Assembly: GCA_949358305.1 (NCBI GenBank)
Contig: OX442315.1
Location: forward strand, 7,714,427-7,778,426
Direction of reading: 5' to 3'
DNA from: Strigamia acuminata
Lineage: Eukaryota > Arthropoda > Chilopoda > Geophilomorpha > Linotaeniidae
Length of the DNA: 64,000 nucleotides
Part shown: positions 43,699 through 53,710 of the stretch, piece by piece
Layout: every line of letters begins with the position of its first letter
How positions within the stretch are numbered: the first letter of the stretch is position 1
The notes under the pieces: generated by a model
The model's input: only the letters and a program-made list of their open reading frames with translations
Databases searched by the model: none
What the model was told of the DNA's origin: nothing
Made by a program: the position numbers and the translations under genes

Positions 43699-46600
43699 AT
43701 GCAGAAAGGCTCGAATACTTCCGGTGGTCACGTACCGATACTCGCCATCGGCAACTACGAGATGTGGTCGCGATCGATGCGAATGCTCCTCAAAGCTGAG
43801 GGGCTTTGGCACCACATCACCGAAGAAAATGAAAAAGACTTTCTTGTTACGGCCACCGAAAAGGAGAAACTCAAATTTCAAAGAAAAAAGGATAAAGCTT
43901 TGGGTCTGCTTTACATTCATTTGAGTGAAGCGAAGAAATCAGCCCTCGATTCTGTCAAAACCCCGAAGGAAGGCTGGGACGCATTAGCCAAAATCTATGC
44001 GCCCAGTTCCCGCGCGCGCAAAGCCGCTCTTCGACGAGAATTCCTCAATCTTCATATAGACAAAAACGAAGAAATGGCTGATTTCCTTGGCCGGGTGGAC
44101 TACCACGTCCGCAAACTCACCGACATCGGAGAAACAGTTTCACCCGACCACCAAGCTTATCAATATTTGGACATGTTACCTCCCGAATATTCTCAAGTTT
44201 CCTTCGCCATTTACCACTGGGATGACGACAAATTCAAACCTAACATCGTCTCGGATCAGCTTCTTGCGGAGTATATGCGTCTTAAGACATATTCTTCACG
44301 TGATACTTCCGGTAACTCATCGGCCTACGCATCGGACCGTGGTCGTAATCGAAACCGAACACCCCGTCCAATTGAATCCGTGACATGCTTTAATTGCGGC
44401 GAAAAAGGACACTACGCTAATAAGTGCCCTAAACCGCGACAGGACAATCGCCAACCACTTCCGGCTGTATCTCTGCAACGTCCGTCGCGAAGTAAGAGCC
44501 GACGCCGCAACAAGAACACTGCTTCGAAACCGGCAGACGGTAAACCACGAGGCAATTCTCAAGTCCGAAGAGAATCGAACTTTTTCGTGAACGCCCCTCC
44601 GCATCTGGTTCAATCTCCGACGGTGCATTTCATGCAAGGCCATGAATGGATTGTAGACTGCGGGGCAACCGACCACGTTTCACACGTGCAGTCGTGGTTT
44701 GTCGACTTTGTGACAGTTGTGCCTTTCGACATCGAACTCGGACAGGGCCATTCTCAGGTCACCGGCAAAGGCACGGTTCGCATTCAAACGCTCATCGATG
44801 GATGCGAGTGCATCGTTAACCTTCGAGATGTCCTTTTTGCTCCAAACTTCGAGGCCAACCTTATCTCCGTTTCGAAGATCGATAAAAACGAACATCATAT
44901 TCATATTTTTAAAGGAGAAGTCAACATATATCAGACAGACGCTCGTAGTCCGGTGCTACGTGCTAAGGAAAAGGGTGGACTTTACTATGTCGATGGATTA
45001 TGTTCTTCTGCGACGATTTCTACGACTGTTTCGACTGTTCCGCCGCCGACTTCCTCACAAACCCCTCCGGTACGAACAATGGTTACCGTCGAGGAAGATT
45101 TTGTCAAAATCCCGAAGTCGAAGAAGAAGTCTCAACCTCGACACATTACGGATTTTCGATTCGACGTTGCGAACTCACCTCCGCCGACCCCAATTCCGCC
45201 CATTCCTAATGCCATTCCTGCACCGCAGTCGACTTCACCTCCTTTACCTCCTTCTACATCACTTCCTCCCGCAGCCGTTCCTCCTCTCCAGTCCTATACC
45301 AATGCCCTCAAGTCAATCTCCTTGACTTCCCCTCCGAACACCTCTTCGCCGTCAAATCCGAAGAAGGTGGCCGCTCCTACGTCCAAGCAGGATGCGACGG
45401 GCATTTGGCATAGCCGTCTTGGACATTTACACACGGCTGCGATGCGCCTTCTGGCTGCCAACGAACAAGTTTATGGCGTCGAATCCGGAGAAGTCTCCAA
45501 AGAGTTGGCTTGCAACCATTGCCGTATCGCCAAATCTATTCGTGCGTCTCATAAACCCGATCCACATCCTGTTTCAACAACGGCGTTGGATCTGCTCCAT
45601 ATGGACGTGTGGGGACCGGCGCCTATGACTTCTTTTGGCGATGCACGCTACGTTCTTACTGTTATCGATGATGCGACCCGCTATTCTTGGATCATCCCGA
45701 TGGCCCAAAAGTCACAGGTTTTTGGTGTGTTTAAAGACTTTGTCGCTCGGATCGAAAACGTCGCCGGCACACGCATCAAAGCTATTCGTTCCGACCGAGG
45801 GGGGGAATTTATGTCAAACGAGTTCCTCCGATACCTCAAAGATAAGGGAATTGAAGGTCAACGGACTAATCCATCGAGCCCTCAGATGAACGGAACGGCA
45901 GAGCGCATTAACCGCACGATGATCGATAATGTTCGTGCAACTCTTGAGGAAACCCGCCTTCCGGATGAACTTTGGGCCGAATTCGCAGTGACTTTCGCAT
46001 ATCTCAAAAATCGATCGCCTCATTCCCGTCTTAAGAACGAAGTACCGTATATTCTTTGGCGTCAACGTGCATTGTCTCTCCGTCACCTTCGTAAACTCGG
46101 ATCCAAATGCTGGGTGCATTACACTGCACCGGGCAGGAATAAGTTCGAAGCACGTGCATGGGAGGGATATTTGGTCGGATACGCCACTGGTACTCGTGGT
46201 TATCGTATTTGGAATCCCGTTGATAATAAAGTCGTCGAATCCATACACGTAAAGATCGACGAACGAATTACTTACCGCAAATCATTGCGCAACGGGAACC
46301 GAACATCTTTCGAGTCGCCCCAACGTCCACCTAACCAATCTGGACCTCATGTCAATTTCGACGATAACATCACATATGTCCGCTGGTCGAAAACAGCAGA
46401 TTCGGAAGATGGCAGCTCGTCGTCAGATGAAGAATCTGACATGCCTCCCCTAGAAGAGAGTTCGAGTTCGGCTGCATCTGCGCAATTCCAGACACCGGAA
46501 CGTCAATTTCAAGAAGCGTGTGCTTTGAGATTGCCGAGTTCCGACAGCAATCTGGGTGATGACACGGATCGGGACATCGACGATATCGATGAAGTTTCTC

Positions 46601-48627
46601 TCGTGCCAATGTCTAACTACACTTCTCCTCACATGTCACCACAAACTTCACCTCAAACATCACCCCCAGTGTCTCAACCTGGTTCTCCACGCAGATTCGT
46701 GACGACACGAAGAAGAGCGGCTACCTCCGTTCTCCAACATACGATACCGGTCTTCGATGCTGCCCCTATGTCCCCAGCTCCCCTCCAAGGAACTGAAGGG
46801 ACTGAAGTAGCACCTATATCTGCACATAGGACCGCTTACAAATGGAGATATGTCGGGGGAGATTCGCATTGCGCACGTTGGAGACGTGAAGAACATCTCC
46901 GCAAGGATCAGCGACCCGGAAAGATTGACACCGATGTATATTATTTCCCGGAACCGGATGTGCGACTACGTTCACGCGGGGACATCGAGAAATATTGTCA
47001 ATTTAACCATCTCGAATATAATCCGGAACTCTTTTTCTTTGGCAGTATTGAATATACTACGCCTACGATCCCTGCCAGACATGTGGCTCACCTCTGTCGA
47101 ACGGAACCCGCATCTTTCGCCGAAATTCCAAAATTCCACGATGCACCGAAATGGCGTGAAGCCATAGACGAGGAGTTGGGAACGTTTAAAGAACGTGAGG
47201 TTTATCAGGAAGTACCACGACCGCCCGACACTACGATCCTCGGATGCAAATGGATATTCAAGCTAAAGACCGACACTACCGGGAAGATTTCTCGTTATCG
47301 AGCCCGACTTGTCGCACAAGGCTTTCGCCAGACGCTTGGAGTGGACTACGATGAAGTCTTCAGCCCCGTCGTTAATTTTGTATTGATTCGATTCTTCTTT
47401 TGTCTTCTCGTCTCTCTACTCGGATGGAAGGATGCGCACTTGGATGTGAAGTGCGCATACCTATACGGGGACCTCGAACATCGCGTCTACATGCGAATTC
47501 CAGCCGGCGCTACTTGCTCGAACCCGAACAACGTCTGGTTATTGATCAAGTCATTGTACGGCCTTCACCAATCAGGCCGACAATGGTATGAAAAGCTTGA
47601 TGAGACTCTTCGTGCACTCGGTTTCCGCAAATTACCGGCGTGCAACTGCGTTTACGTATTCGGGAAATCGGCTATTATGCTAGTCTACGTGGACGATATA
47701 GTTTTATTCTACGCAACCGACAACGTCTTAACGCACCTTATTCAATTGATCTCAACGAAATTTCAAATCGTCAATCTCGGACCCATTTCGAAGTTGCTCG
47801 GCGTAGAGTTTATTAGATCCGCGGGCCGAACTTTCATTTCACAGCGTGCATATATTGCAAAAATTCTCAAGAAGTTCGATATCACACCGGATCGGATGAT
47901 CAAAGTTCCGGTCACAGTAGGAACGACGCTCGTGAAAGGATCGAAGGAAAATTTACCAGATTTTCCATACCGCTCGCTAATCGGATCATTACTCTTTTTG
48001 GCTTCAAGAACACGTCCGGACATTTTATATTCGATCATCGCTTTGTCCCAATACAACAACTGCTACGATGAATCACATATTCGGGCATTACTTCAAGTTT
48101 TGAGATACGTAGCAAATACGGCCGACTACATGATCGAACTTTCCGGATGCAACTCGAGCCAACTTTGGGCATGTACCGACGCTTCGTGGGCCTCCGACAC
48201 CGCAACATCTCTGAGTTTCGGCGGTTTCATTACCTTTATTGGCAACATACCCATCGGATGGAGCTGTAAAAAGCAATCGTCAGTAGCGTGTTCCACGATG
48301 GAAGCTGAATTCATCGCCCTCGTGGAATGCGTGAAAGAACTATACTGGCTTGATCATGTATTCCATCAACTCCCATTTCTTAATCGTTTATCATCGCCAA
48401 TCGTATACTCCGACGCTCTCGCATCGATTCAATTCACGTCGAACGATGTCGAGAATAGCAAGACTAAGCACATTCGCGTGAGGTACCATTGGTTGAGGGA
48501 GTGGTATGTGGCCAAGCGATTTCAACTTCGAAAAATTCCCGGCGACGTCAACATTGCAGACATTTTTACCAAATGGCTGTCGTCCGACCGTCTTAACAAA
48601 CTGATTGGAGGGATTTTTCAACTTTAA
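43699..48627 (+). CDS. gag-pol: Gag-Pol polyprotein of copia element H
   Basis: 1,642 residues from the ATG at 43699 (MQKGSNTSGG); the frame is open upstream without ATG. Order: copia Gag (IGNYEMWSRSMRMLLKAEGL, FLGRVDYHVRKLTDIGE); CCHC knuckle (CFNCGEKGHYANKCP, near 230); protease (WIVDCGATDHVSHV, near 319); Pro/Ser-rich linker; integrase HHCC region (HSRLGHLH, CNHCRIAKS); the D,D,E core (VIDDATRYSW near 655, IRSDRGGEFMS, NGTAERINRT); a second Ser/Pro-rich linker; RT (ILGCKWIFKLKTDTTGK, VYVDDIVLF near 1329); RNase H (CTDASWASDTATSLSFGG, STMEAEFIALVECVKELYW). The protease motif is DCG rather than the usual DSG; the decayed relative C has the same, so this is a lineage trait. All catalytic motifs are present. 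Confidence 0.96.
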   Translation: MQKGSNTSGGHVPILAIGNYEMWSRSMRMLLKAEGLWHHITEENEKDFLVTATEKEKLKFQRKKDKALGLLYIHLSEAKKSALDSVKTPKEGWDALAKIYAPSSRARKAALRREFLNLHIDKNEEMADFLGRVDYHVRKLTDIGETVSPDHQAYQYLDMLPPEYSQVSFAIYHWDDDKFKPNIVSDQLLAEYMRLKTYSSRDTSGNSSAYASDRGRNRNRTPRPIESVTCFNCGEKGHYANKCPKPRQDNRQPLPAVSLQRPSRSKSRRRNKNTASKPADGKPRGNSQVRRESNFFVNAPPHLVQSPTVHFMQGHEWIVDCGATDHVSHVQSWFVDFVTVVPFDIELGQGHSQVTGKGTVRIQTLIDGCECIVNLRDVLFAPNFEANLISVSKIDKNEHHIHIFKGEVNIYQTDARSPVLRAKEKGGLYYVDGLCSSATISTTVSTVPPPTSSQTPPVRTMVTVEEDFVKIPKSKKKSQPRHITDFRFDVANSPPPTPIPPIPNAIPAPQSTSPPLPPSTSLPPAAVPPLQSYTNALKSISLTSPPNTSSPSNPKKVAAPTSKQDATGIWHSRLGHLHTAAMRLLAANEQVYGVESGEVSKELACNHCRIAKSIRASHKPDPHPVSTTALDLLHMDVWGPAPMTSFGDARYVLTVIDDATRYSWIIPMAQKSQVFGVFKDFVARIENVAGTRIKAIRSDRGGEFMSNEFLRYLKDKGIEGQRTNPSSPQMNGTAERINRTMIDNVRATLEETRLPDELWAEFAVTFAYLKNRSPHSRLKNEVPYILWRQRALSLRHLRKLGSKCWVHYTAPGRNKFEARAWEGYLVGYATGTRGYRIWNPVDNKVVESIHVKIDERITYRKSLRNGNRTSFESPQRPPNQSGPHVNFDDNITYVRWSKTADSEDGSSSSDEESDMPPLEESSSSAASAQFQTPERQFQEACALRLPSSDSNLGDDTDRDIDDIDEVSLVPMSNYTSPHMSPQTSPQTSPPVSQPGSPRRFVTTRRRAATSVLQHTIPVFDAAPMSPAPLQGTEGTEVAPISAHRTAYKWRYVGGDSHCARWRREEHLRKDQRPGKIDTDVYYFPEPDVRLRSRGDIEKYCQFNHLEYNPELFFFGSIEYTTPTIPARHVAHLCRTEPASFAEIPKFHDAPKWREAIDEELGTFKEREVYQEVPRPPDTTILGCKWIFKLKTDTTGKISRYRARLVAQGFRQTLGVDYDEVFSPVVNFVLIRFFFCLLVSLLGWKDAHLDVKCAYLYGDLEHRVYMRIPAGATCSNPNNVWLLIKSLYGLHQSGRQWYEKLDETLRALGFRKLPACNCVYVFGKSAIMLVYVDDIVLFYATDNVLTHLIQLISTKFQIVNLGPISKLLGVEFIRSAGRTFISQRAYIAKILKKFDITPDRMIKVPVTVGTTLVKGSKENLPDFPYRSLIGSLLFLASRTRPDILYSIIALSQYNNCYDESHIRALLQVLRYVANTADYMIELSGCNSSQLWACTDASWASDTATSLSFGGFITFIGNIPIGWSCKKQSSVACSTMEAEFIALVECVKELYWLDHVFHQLPFLNRLSSPIVYSDALASIQFTSNDVENSKTKHIRVRYHWLREWYVAKRFQLRKIPGDVNIADIFTKWLSSDRLNKLIGGIFQL

Positions 48628-48840
48628 CCGACTAAGACATTTTTAAGTCATTCTACCGACTTCGAGGATCGTCGTGTTCTGTGGGAATTTTCGGGCTTTA
48701 TTGTGATTGTGTTACAGTACCCGGCACGATGATTCGATCTATTATTTTTGGTTTTCACACATCGGTACACCATAATTCTCGTGTTACTTTTTCAGTTGTT
48801 TATCCAGTTTCCCAGATCAGTATCGAATCATGGGGGGATT

Positions 48841-49450
48841 TGTTGGTCATATGATTCGGTACGGATCACAAATTATTATTTGAGTCGATGTTATCAATGA
48901 TTATTCAGTATTCATTATGTTATTTACCTTTTATTGACTCTTTTCAATGTATTTCTTATTTTGGATATGTTCCAAGTTGTATTCCGTACAATTGTACGTG
49001 ATTGTGTTATATTTAAGTGCATTAAGCACCTTGCTGTTAGTTTTCCATCAAATGCATGTGGCATCATGCATCTTGTAATATTTTCCTTTTTTATATTGCC
49101 CAATTCTAACACCAGATGGTGTTATCGTTTGTTATTCTCACCCAAGATGGCCGCACACAGGTGCGAGGATGTTTTCCAACCATTTCAAATGAATAGGAAC
49201 ATTACATGTAAGCATTATTTCGATTAAACATTATATTTTATTGTTTTAACTCATTGCCAGTTAACCTAGCACGTTTATAAGTGCTTAGTTTATAGTTTTT
49301 GCGCAGATAAGTGGCATTAGGCCACGCGCACTTGTTTTTCACGGCAAAACGTCCGTGTTACGTTCGTCTCGGGTCGAGACGGCGCCTTCCGTGCTAAATA
49401 CACGCTTCCACCGGTGTTATTCGCACCGTTTTGCGCTTCACTGGCCTACA
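48841..49450 (+). repeat. 3' LTR of copia element H
   Basis: 610 bp, preceded by the polypurine tract and followed by GCAAA. Confidence 0.93.
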
Positions 49451-49542
49451 GCAAATCCCAACGTGATTAGCACCCACAAAGGTGTTAAATCGGCCAGGGG
49501 CATTTGGGCTGAACAGTGGCTTTAACTGTCTGTATGCCGACT
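49451..49542 (-). pseudogene. MULE-type transposase remnant, middle piece
   Basis: 92 bp between elements H and J. The minus-strand frame continues from 63065 and into 42213, and contains GRFNTFVGANHVGI, resembling G-W-H-x-x-F-x-x-x-V-G-x-x-H-P of MULE transposases. The preceding stretch (LKPLFSPNAP) seems to have lost about 40 residues against that family. Confidence 0.4.
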
Positions 49543-50538
49543 TGTGGTGACCCGACTGGGGTGGGGCACGAAGAGTTTCTCTCGTGGCCTACATACGGGT
49601 AAAGAAGGGGAGTCGCACGCGCGCCTCCCTTCCCTCAGAGCATTGACATCCAGTCAATGGACGGGCGTCTGCCCTGGGGGAGTGGGGGAGATTCGTCTTC
49701 TCCACTATTGGGTGGCTTTAGTCACCTGTCACCCCCCGCTTTGTGCAAAGGAATTCGCCTTGCACTGAGCGGGCAGAACCAACACAAAAATCAACCAAGA
49801 TACACGTAAAAGCCAAACGTCCTAAAACGATCAAGCCTAAGTACAAAGACTTCAGGAGTGACCTAGGACAAGGGACTTTCAACGTGAGTACGATTGATTT
49901 GTGTTAACCTCCGCAGAGTAACCTGCGAAACAAGATTACCACACTATTTTAGCAAGCCAGCTAGAAATAGTAAACCTACTCCAATTTAGCGAGTTGTGCA
50001 GACAAACGGTCGCACAAGCCTAAATTGCAGTAACCACGACGAGCGTTCCCGCCGCTGTGTGTATCGCCGGGAACCACCAAGCGTCCGCCGCTGTGTGATC
50101 GCCGGACACCTACAAAAAACCCTAAACCTAGACAACAGACCAGAAGTAAGACCTTTCAGGCATTCACTCGCGCCCGACCAGCGTGAGCCCGAAGGACCGA
50201 ACGAGAAACGTGAGACGAGGACGCCATTCATTGCCACGCCGGCCCAAGACGACACCACGTTGCCACGCGGACGCCATCTTGGATCCACAGCGACAAAGGA
50301 CGACCTCGACCAGTTTCCCGCCAACTTCACACCCCTTTCCTTTTACCTTTTTATTCCCTTACATATTTTATTCCCTTTTAACTGTATATTCCCGTATAAT
50401 AAATACATTTATTATATTTACCTTTTACATTGTCTTGCCGTGTTACATTATTTGGGTAACCGCTTGAGTAAAGCGGTATTGCGAGATCAGAGAGTGACTC
50501 ATACCTCGTATCAGCGACAGACCGAGTTGAGCGCGACA
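49543..50538 (+). repeat. 5' LTR of gypsy element J
   Basis: 996 bp, TGTGGTGACC to AGCGCGACA. AATAAA at 50398-50403 lies in TATAATAAATAC. Small open frames inside recur in the other LTR copy and are not thought to be genes. Confidence 0.94.
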
Positions 50539-50540
50539 CG

Positions 50541-50558
50541 TGGGGGCCTGTCCGGGAT
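50541..50558 (+). promoter_or_regulatory. Primer-binding site of gypsy element J
   Basis: TGGGGGCCTGTCCGGGAT, two bases after the LTR. It differs at two positions from the complement of a tRNA-Pro 3' end (TGGGGGCTCGTCCGGGAT), so tRNA-Pro or a similar tRNA is the likely primer. Confidence 0.7.
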
Positions 50559-50606
50559 CGATTTAAACGACTCGAATAGAACTTGAGATCATTTTCATAC
50601 CCAAAA

Positions 50607-53600
50607 ATGGCAGACAATATCCGAGTAACGGATTCCGACTCCGACGCGAACAAGAGAGCCGGCAGTCGTAAAGGCGCCGACTATCACTTGCGATCTGGAG
50701 GTCCCTTACCCAAAGCCTCAGCGCACGAAGCGAGGCAAAAACGGCGCAAGCCTAAACCCGATCGCAGAAGCGCATCAGAGGCATCGCACCCGTCTCGTTC
50801 CGAGACGAGGCAGCGATTGGACGAGACAGAGCGGGGTGAAGAGCAATCTCACTCCAAACTGCCGCGTTCTAACCGTGACGGCGAGACGAGCGGAAACGAG
50901 GTTTTATCCCGTAACCCATCGCCTCGTCTAACGCACGACACCGAGGTGGGCAGTCCGAAAGCGGCGTCTCCGATACAAAAGACGGCCTCAAACACGACAG
51001 CTAATTCGGCACTAAACACGCCAATTACGCAAAGCCGCCCAGCTTCGGTCAGGTCCGAAGGACACAAGTCCAATGCGTCAAAAACTGAGCGTGTTCCGAG
51101 CCAGCCTTACAGCGTCTCGGCCACATTGGTTGACACGATGCAGTTGGCACAGGCAGAAGGTGTACGATACACTCTGCCAACGGGAAAAATAACTGTGTAC
51201 GAAACATTACAAATCGTACGTGCAGCTTTAAGAGCGCACAGGTTATCCCCAGAAATCACCGTTGTTGAAGACGCATACGCTCAACAAATGGTAGACTCCG
51301 CTCAATTCGAAGCGGATGCCGAGAATGAGGCCCGACAAGCCATCCGCGAGAGAAAGCGGAAGCTGGCGGAAAGAGAAGCGCGAGCTCTCGAGTACGGCAA
51401 ATCCCAGCGCGTTCCGACTACTCCAGAAGAAGTCGAAATAGTTGATCGAGCCTTACATGCACATCGTTATGCATTCCGTTCTCAACAAGAAGCTGAACAA
51501 GCTTTCATGACTAGGCTGCAACGAGACAAACCAAAATCCGTTCGCAAGCCAGAAGTTAGCTCGTCCGAATTGTCCGACGAGAGCGTAGAAGGCGACCCGA
51601 AGCGCACGCCGAAGGTCAGCCCCAAACCCGAGCGAAAAAAGGAAGTGCCAGTCACTCCACGCAAACGGGAAGTCTCGACCGAACAACGCGTTCGACCTCG
51701 CATGATGGCGTTAGACGATAACACTAACAACGCTATCAACCGATTAATAAATGCGAACAACGCGCGTCGTAACGAAGAACAGACTCACACGAGCCGACAA
51801 CGCGACGACCCGCGGGGTAACGACTGGCAACAGCCGGTACCCATCCTCAAAGACGACGGACCTTCGAGAAAACCTTCCGAAGACCGCACATCGTCACGAG
51901 AGGAACGTCAACGCGAAAGAGGACAGCAACAGTATCACTACGGAAACAGTGATTCGTCGTCGGATGAACTGGAGTCGAATGCACCCAGTCATCACGATTC
52001 GGAGAGAGGTTCCGGAGAAAGACGAAGGGAAAGAGAACGCGATGAACGCAGGGAAAGGGAACGTGACGACCGTCGTAGGGGCCGGAAAGAGTCAAACTCT
52101 TCACGGCGCAACCCGCCACGCCGCTCACCGTCTCCCGACCCCAGCTCCGACCCCTCGTCCAACGACGACAGACGAAATGATAAGTCAAGTAATCGCCGGA
52201 AGAGATCCAACTCTCCGCGCGATAGAGAGAAACGACGTCGATCGGAAAATAGCGACCACCGACGGGAGGAGTTTCAGGACCTTCCCCGACAAAGCGCGTT
52301 TACCGATTCGACGGGTCGGCAGTATACGATGGGAGAGCTTGGAAGAGCCCTGCTTGGCTCGTTAAAAGCCGAAGGAATCGATCTGAGCAAACGAAATGAT
52401 CGTAATCGTAACACTGGTGACCGCGTAAAGAAAAAATACGCTGTCTCCCGACGTGACACCATGAGTGTTACCGGGAATATTAGGTGGCAATTTTATATTC
52501 AGAACCGTTTCGACGGGTCATGGAAAGCGGGAGATCGCTTCCTTGACGAAGTAATTCGGATTAAGACTGCCACTAAAGCCACCGTAGGAGACATGCTCAC
52601 CCACGGTATTGTCGAGCTAATGACAGGCTCGGCACGTGAGTGGTACCAAGGATTGAAAGGCGTCAATTGGGACGACTTTTTAATGAGATTCGACCTGCGC
52701 TACGGCGAGACACCCGAAGAGGTGAGCCGAAAGATGCGAGGTCTTCGCCAGATGCCTGGTGAAACCATAATGGATTACGACATTCGCGCCAGATTGTTGT
52801 TCGAAAAGGCCCCGATGGAATTTCATGCCACGGGATTCAACCTTTTCTTTCTCGGCGGTTTGTCGGAATACTCGCAACGGGTGCTACTTGAAGAAAGGGC
52901 ACCGACAGGAGGCAGCTACGAAGAAATGAGCGCCTTCCTGTTCGAGAACACGATAGATATCGAGAAGAGATATTATTCCGCTTTACCAGAAGCGGAGAAA
53001 GCAGCAACCGCTAAACGTCTCAAGTTGAGTGCGGAAAGATATGGGGCGACAGACAAAATCATGCGCCCTACTGAATATCTTAGCGGTATAATGGAGCTGG
53101 CAGAAGCTAGCGTTGGTTTACAAATAAAAAATAAACTGACATCCACGCTGCCTTCCAACCCATTGGCCGCCCCTAAAAAGGCACCGACAGCGTCAGCCAT
53201 GCAAGCGACACTGGAGGAGGTCAAGGAGGGGGAGGAAGCCGAACAAAATGTCGGAAAATCAGACGAAAAAGAAGAAAAAGACGATTATTCGACGGACGAA
53301 GAAATACGAAGCTATCGCGATACCTTATCAACGGGTTGCGATGAGGAAGGACCGCTAGTACATCTCATCCATCGAGATAGAGCGGTAGAAGAATTTCGCG
53401 CCAGGTTAAAACCAAATGCCGGCCGAATTCCGAAGTATTTTCGAAAAAATTACACGCCACCGTCGAAAGTAGACCCTGAAAAAAAGAAATCGATTGAAGC
53501 CCCAAGAGACAAATCAAATATTCGTTGTTTTAAGTGTAACCAACCGGGTCACTATTCCAATGAGTGCCCAAGAACAGCGAAAGAAGACGCTAAGTTTGAC

Positions 53601-53687
53601 GCGATAATGAAGCAGATGGCAGAGATTAAACTCGCCATGGCAAAAAACGAGTCAAAAAACGAGTCAGCGCAGGCGGCGAAGAAATAA
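50607..53687 (+). CDS. gag: Gag protein of gypsy element J
   Basis: 1,026 residues from the ATG at 50607 (MADNIRVTDSDSDANKRAG); the frame opens 24 bases earlier without an ATG. The first about 590 residues are highly charged, with Arg/Glu/Ser-rich low-complexity stretches (RERERDERRERERDDRRRGR) that look disordered and RNA-binding. The capsid-like core follows (about 610-770: RWQFYIQNRFDGSWKAGD, GSAREWYQGLKGVNWDDF). A single CCHC knuckle (CFKCNQPGHYSNECP) lies at 53524-53568. It is unusually long for a gypsy Gag (commonly 300-500 residues). The last codons contain the two slippery heptamers, so most ribosomes should stop at 53685 and some should shift into pol. Confidence 0.93.
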   Translation: MADNIRVTDSDSDANKRAGSRKGADYHLRSGGPLPKASAHEARQKRRKPKPDRRSASEASHPSRSETRQRLDETERGEEQSHSKLPRSNRDGETSGNEVLSRNPSPRLTHDTEVGSPKAASPIQKTASNTTANSALNTPITQSRPASVRSEGHKSNASKTERVPSQPYSVSATLVDTMQLAQAEGVRYTLPTGKITVYETLQIVRAALRAHRLSPEITVVEDAYAQQMVDSAQFEADAENEARQAIRERKRKLAEREARALEYGKSQRVPTTPEEVEIVDRALHAHRYAFRSQQEAEQAFMTRLQRDKPKSVRKPEVSSSELSDESVEGDPKRTPKVSPKPERKKEVPVTPRKREVSTEQRVRPRMMALDDNTNNAINRLINANNARRNEEQTHTSRQRDDPRGNDWQQPVPILKDDGPSRKPSEDRTSSREERQRERGQQQYHYGNSDSSSDELESNAPSHHDSERGSGERRRERERDERRERERDDRRRGRKESNSSRRNPPRRSPSPDPSSDPSSNDDRRNDKSSNRRKRSNSPRDREKRRRSENSDHRREEFQDLPRQSAFTDSTGRQYTMGELGRALLGSLKAEGIDLSKRNDRNRNTGDRVKKKYAVSRRDTMSVTGNIRWQFYIQNRFDGSWKAGDRFLDEVIRIKTATKATVGDMLTHGIVELMTGSAREWYQGLKGVNWDDFLMRFDLRYGETPEEVSRKMRGLRQMPGETIMDYDIRARLLFEKAPMEFHATGFNLFFLGGLSEYSQRVLLEERAPTGGSYEEMSAFLFENTIDIEKRYYSALPEAEKAATAKRLKLSAERYGATDKIMRPTEYLSGIMELAEASVGLQIKNKLTSTLPSNPLAAPKKAPTASAMQATLEEVKEGEEAEQNVGKSDEKEEKDDYSTDEEIRSYRDTLSTGCDEEGPLVHLIHRDRAVEEFRARLKPNAGRIPKYFRKNYTPPSKVDPEKKKSIEAPRDKSNIRCFKCNQPGHYSNECPRTAKEDAKFDAIMKQMAEIKLAMAKNESKNESAQAAKK

Positions 53688-53705
53688 CTTCTCGACCGTC
53701 TGCGC
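53642..53705 (+). promoter_or_regulatory. Programmed -1 frameshift signal: tandem A_AAA_AAC heptamers plus hairpin
   Basis: AAAAAAC occurs at 53642-53648 and again at 53654-53660, each in the X_XXY_YYZ phase of gag. After a 6-base spacer (53661-53666) a 10-bp stem follows: 53667-53676 pairs with 53696-53705, with one G-U. A second 4-bp stem (53678-53681 with 53688-53691) holds the gag stop codon near its loop. A -1 step enters the pol frame, which is open from the slip site to 57781. Confidence 0.9.
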
Positions 53706-53710
53706 CATTC

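Larger units (their letters stand above)
42219..49450 (+). mobile_element. Ty1/copia retrotransposon H, intact (7,232 bp)
   Basis: Two 610-bp LTRs with no differences seen (42219-42828, 48841-49450), target duplication GCAAA (42214-42218, 49451-49455), half-tRNA primer-binding site, a single gag-pol ORF, and the polypurine tract CATGGGGGGATT. No lesion is visible. It is inserted in the MULE-like remnant. Confidence 0.96.

Noticed and set aside
49996-50586. ORFs of 196 and 213 codons in the two LTRs of element J
   Set aside because: The same frame recurs in both LTRs and runs out into different flanks; it looks like chance openness of LTR sequence.
51751-52365. 204-codon ORF overlapping gag of element J
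   Set aside because: It is the other-frame shadow of the Arg/Glu-rich Gag segment.
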